A stretch of 64,000 nt of DNA. Source: Prorocentrum cordatum (Eukaryota > Sar > Dinophyceae > Prorocentrales > Prorocentraceae). This document shows positions 63,857 to 64,000 of this stretch, in pieces (the stretch's first letter is position 1; each line of letters starts with the position of its first letter). The notes beneath the pieces are model-generated. The model was not told where the DNA came from. It did not search any database and saw nothing but the letters and a program-made list of their open reading frames with translations. The stretch is taken from NCBI GenBank assembly GCA_963575745.1, contig CAUYUJ010004527.1, positions 1-64,000 on the forward strand, written 5' to 3'. The translations under genes and the position numbers were made by a program.

Positions 63857-64000
63857 CTTTTTTGTTCGCGAGCGCAAGCGGAAGAGCCGCGCGCCGTCAG
63901 GGGAATGCCGCGTAGCAAAGACCTAGACTACAACGGCCTAGAGCGGCACCGCACGCGTGCAGCTCACGAGCGGCGGAAACAGGCAAGCGGAGCAGCGAGG
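63857..64000. other. Window end, nothing recognised
   Basis: GC-rich sequence without a supported feature. Confidence 0.3.

Overview
The window looks like nuclear DNA of a dinoflagellate or a close relative (inference). Coding islands are short exons with strongly G/C-ending codons. They are separated by kilobases of satellite, microsatellite and small inverted-repeat elements. Intron starts that can be placed are GC (and one each GT and probably GA) rather than uniformly GT. There are no operons, ribosome binding sites, tRNAs or rRNAs, so the sequence is not bacterial or viral.

Layout. 0-7 kb: the 3' part of a plus-strand split gene (gene A; five exons, stop at 6858) encoding a possible alpha/beta-hydrolase-like protein. 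Its introns carry a ~108-bp minisatellite and several inverted-repeat elements. 7-19 kb: gene-poor repeats, including a TTG-linked unit of about 0.75-0.9 kb in three tandem copies, foldback elements and GGCCTCTTGG minisatellites. 19.4-26.4 kb: a 7-kb modular satellite in which one constant core is joined to four alternative linkers. 26.5-35.2 kb: a dispersed copy of the TTG unit, a 41-bp minisatellite and a composite repeat block. 35.9-37.0 kb: a plus-strand ORF interrupted by a 185-bp TIR element. 37-47 kb: microsatellites, a 31-bp-period array of short palindromes, an hAT-like MITE and short coding fragments. 47-52 kb: decayed minus-strand coding sequence including a KDZ/CxC-type transposase. 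53.7-55.2 kb: an AT-rich palindromic satellite. 56-64 kb: a 173-bp MITE family, other TIR elements, a probable plus-strand gene end and a 156-bp near-perfect palindrome.

The most informative result is a chaperonin-60 (HSP60) gene on the minus strand. Four exons at about 57.1, 44.7, 41.1 and 28.8 kb join in frame and in family order, so about 315 coding bases span over 28 kb. The 47-52 kb coding remnants, the TIR-interrupted ORF and most of the repeats between 29 and 57 kb lie inside its introns. Exons before 57.15 kb and after 28.79 kb were not securely found.

Many long open frames here are artefacts of repeats whose period is a multiple of three, and were not called. All exon boundaries are read by eye from splice dinucleotides, frame and family alignment.
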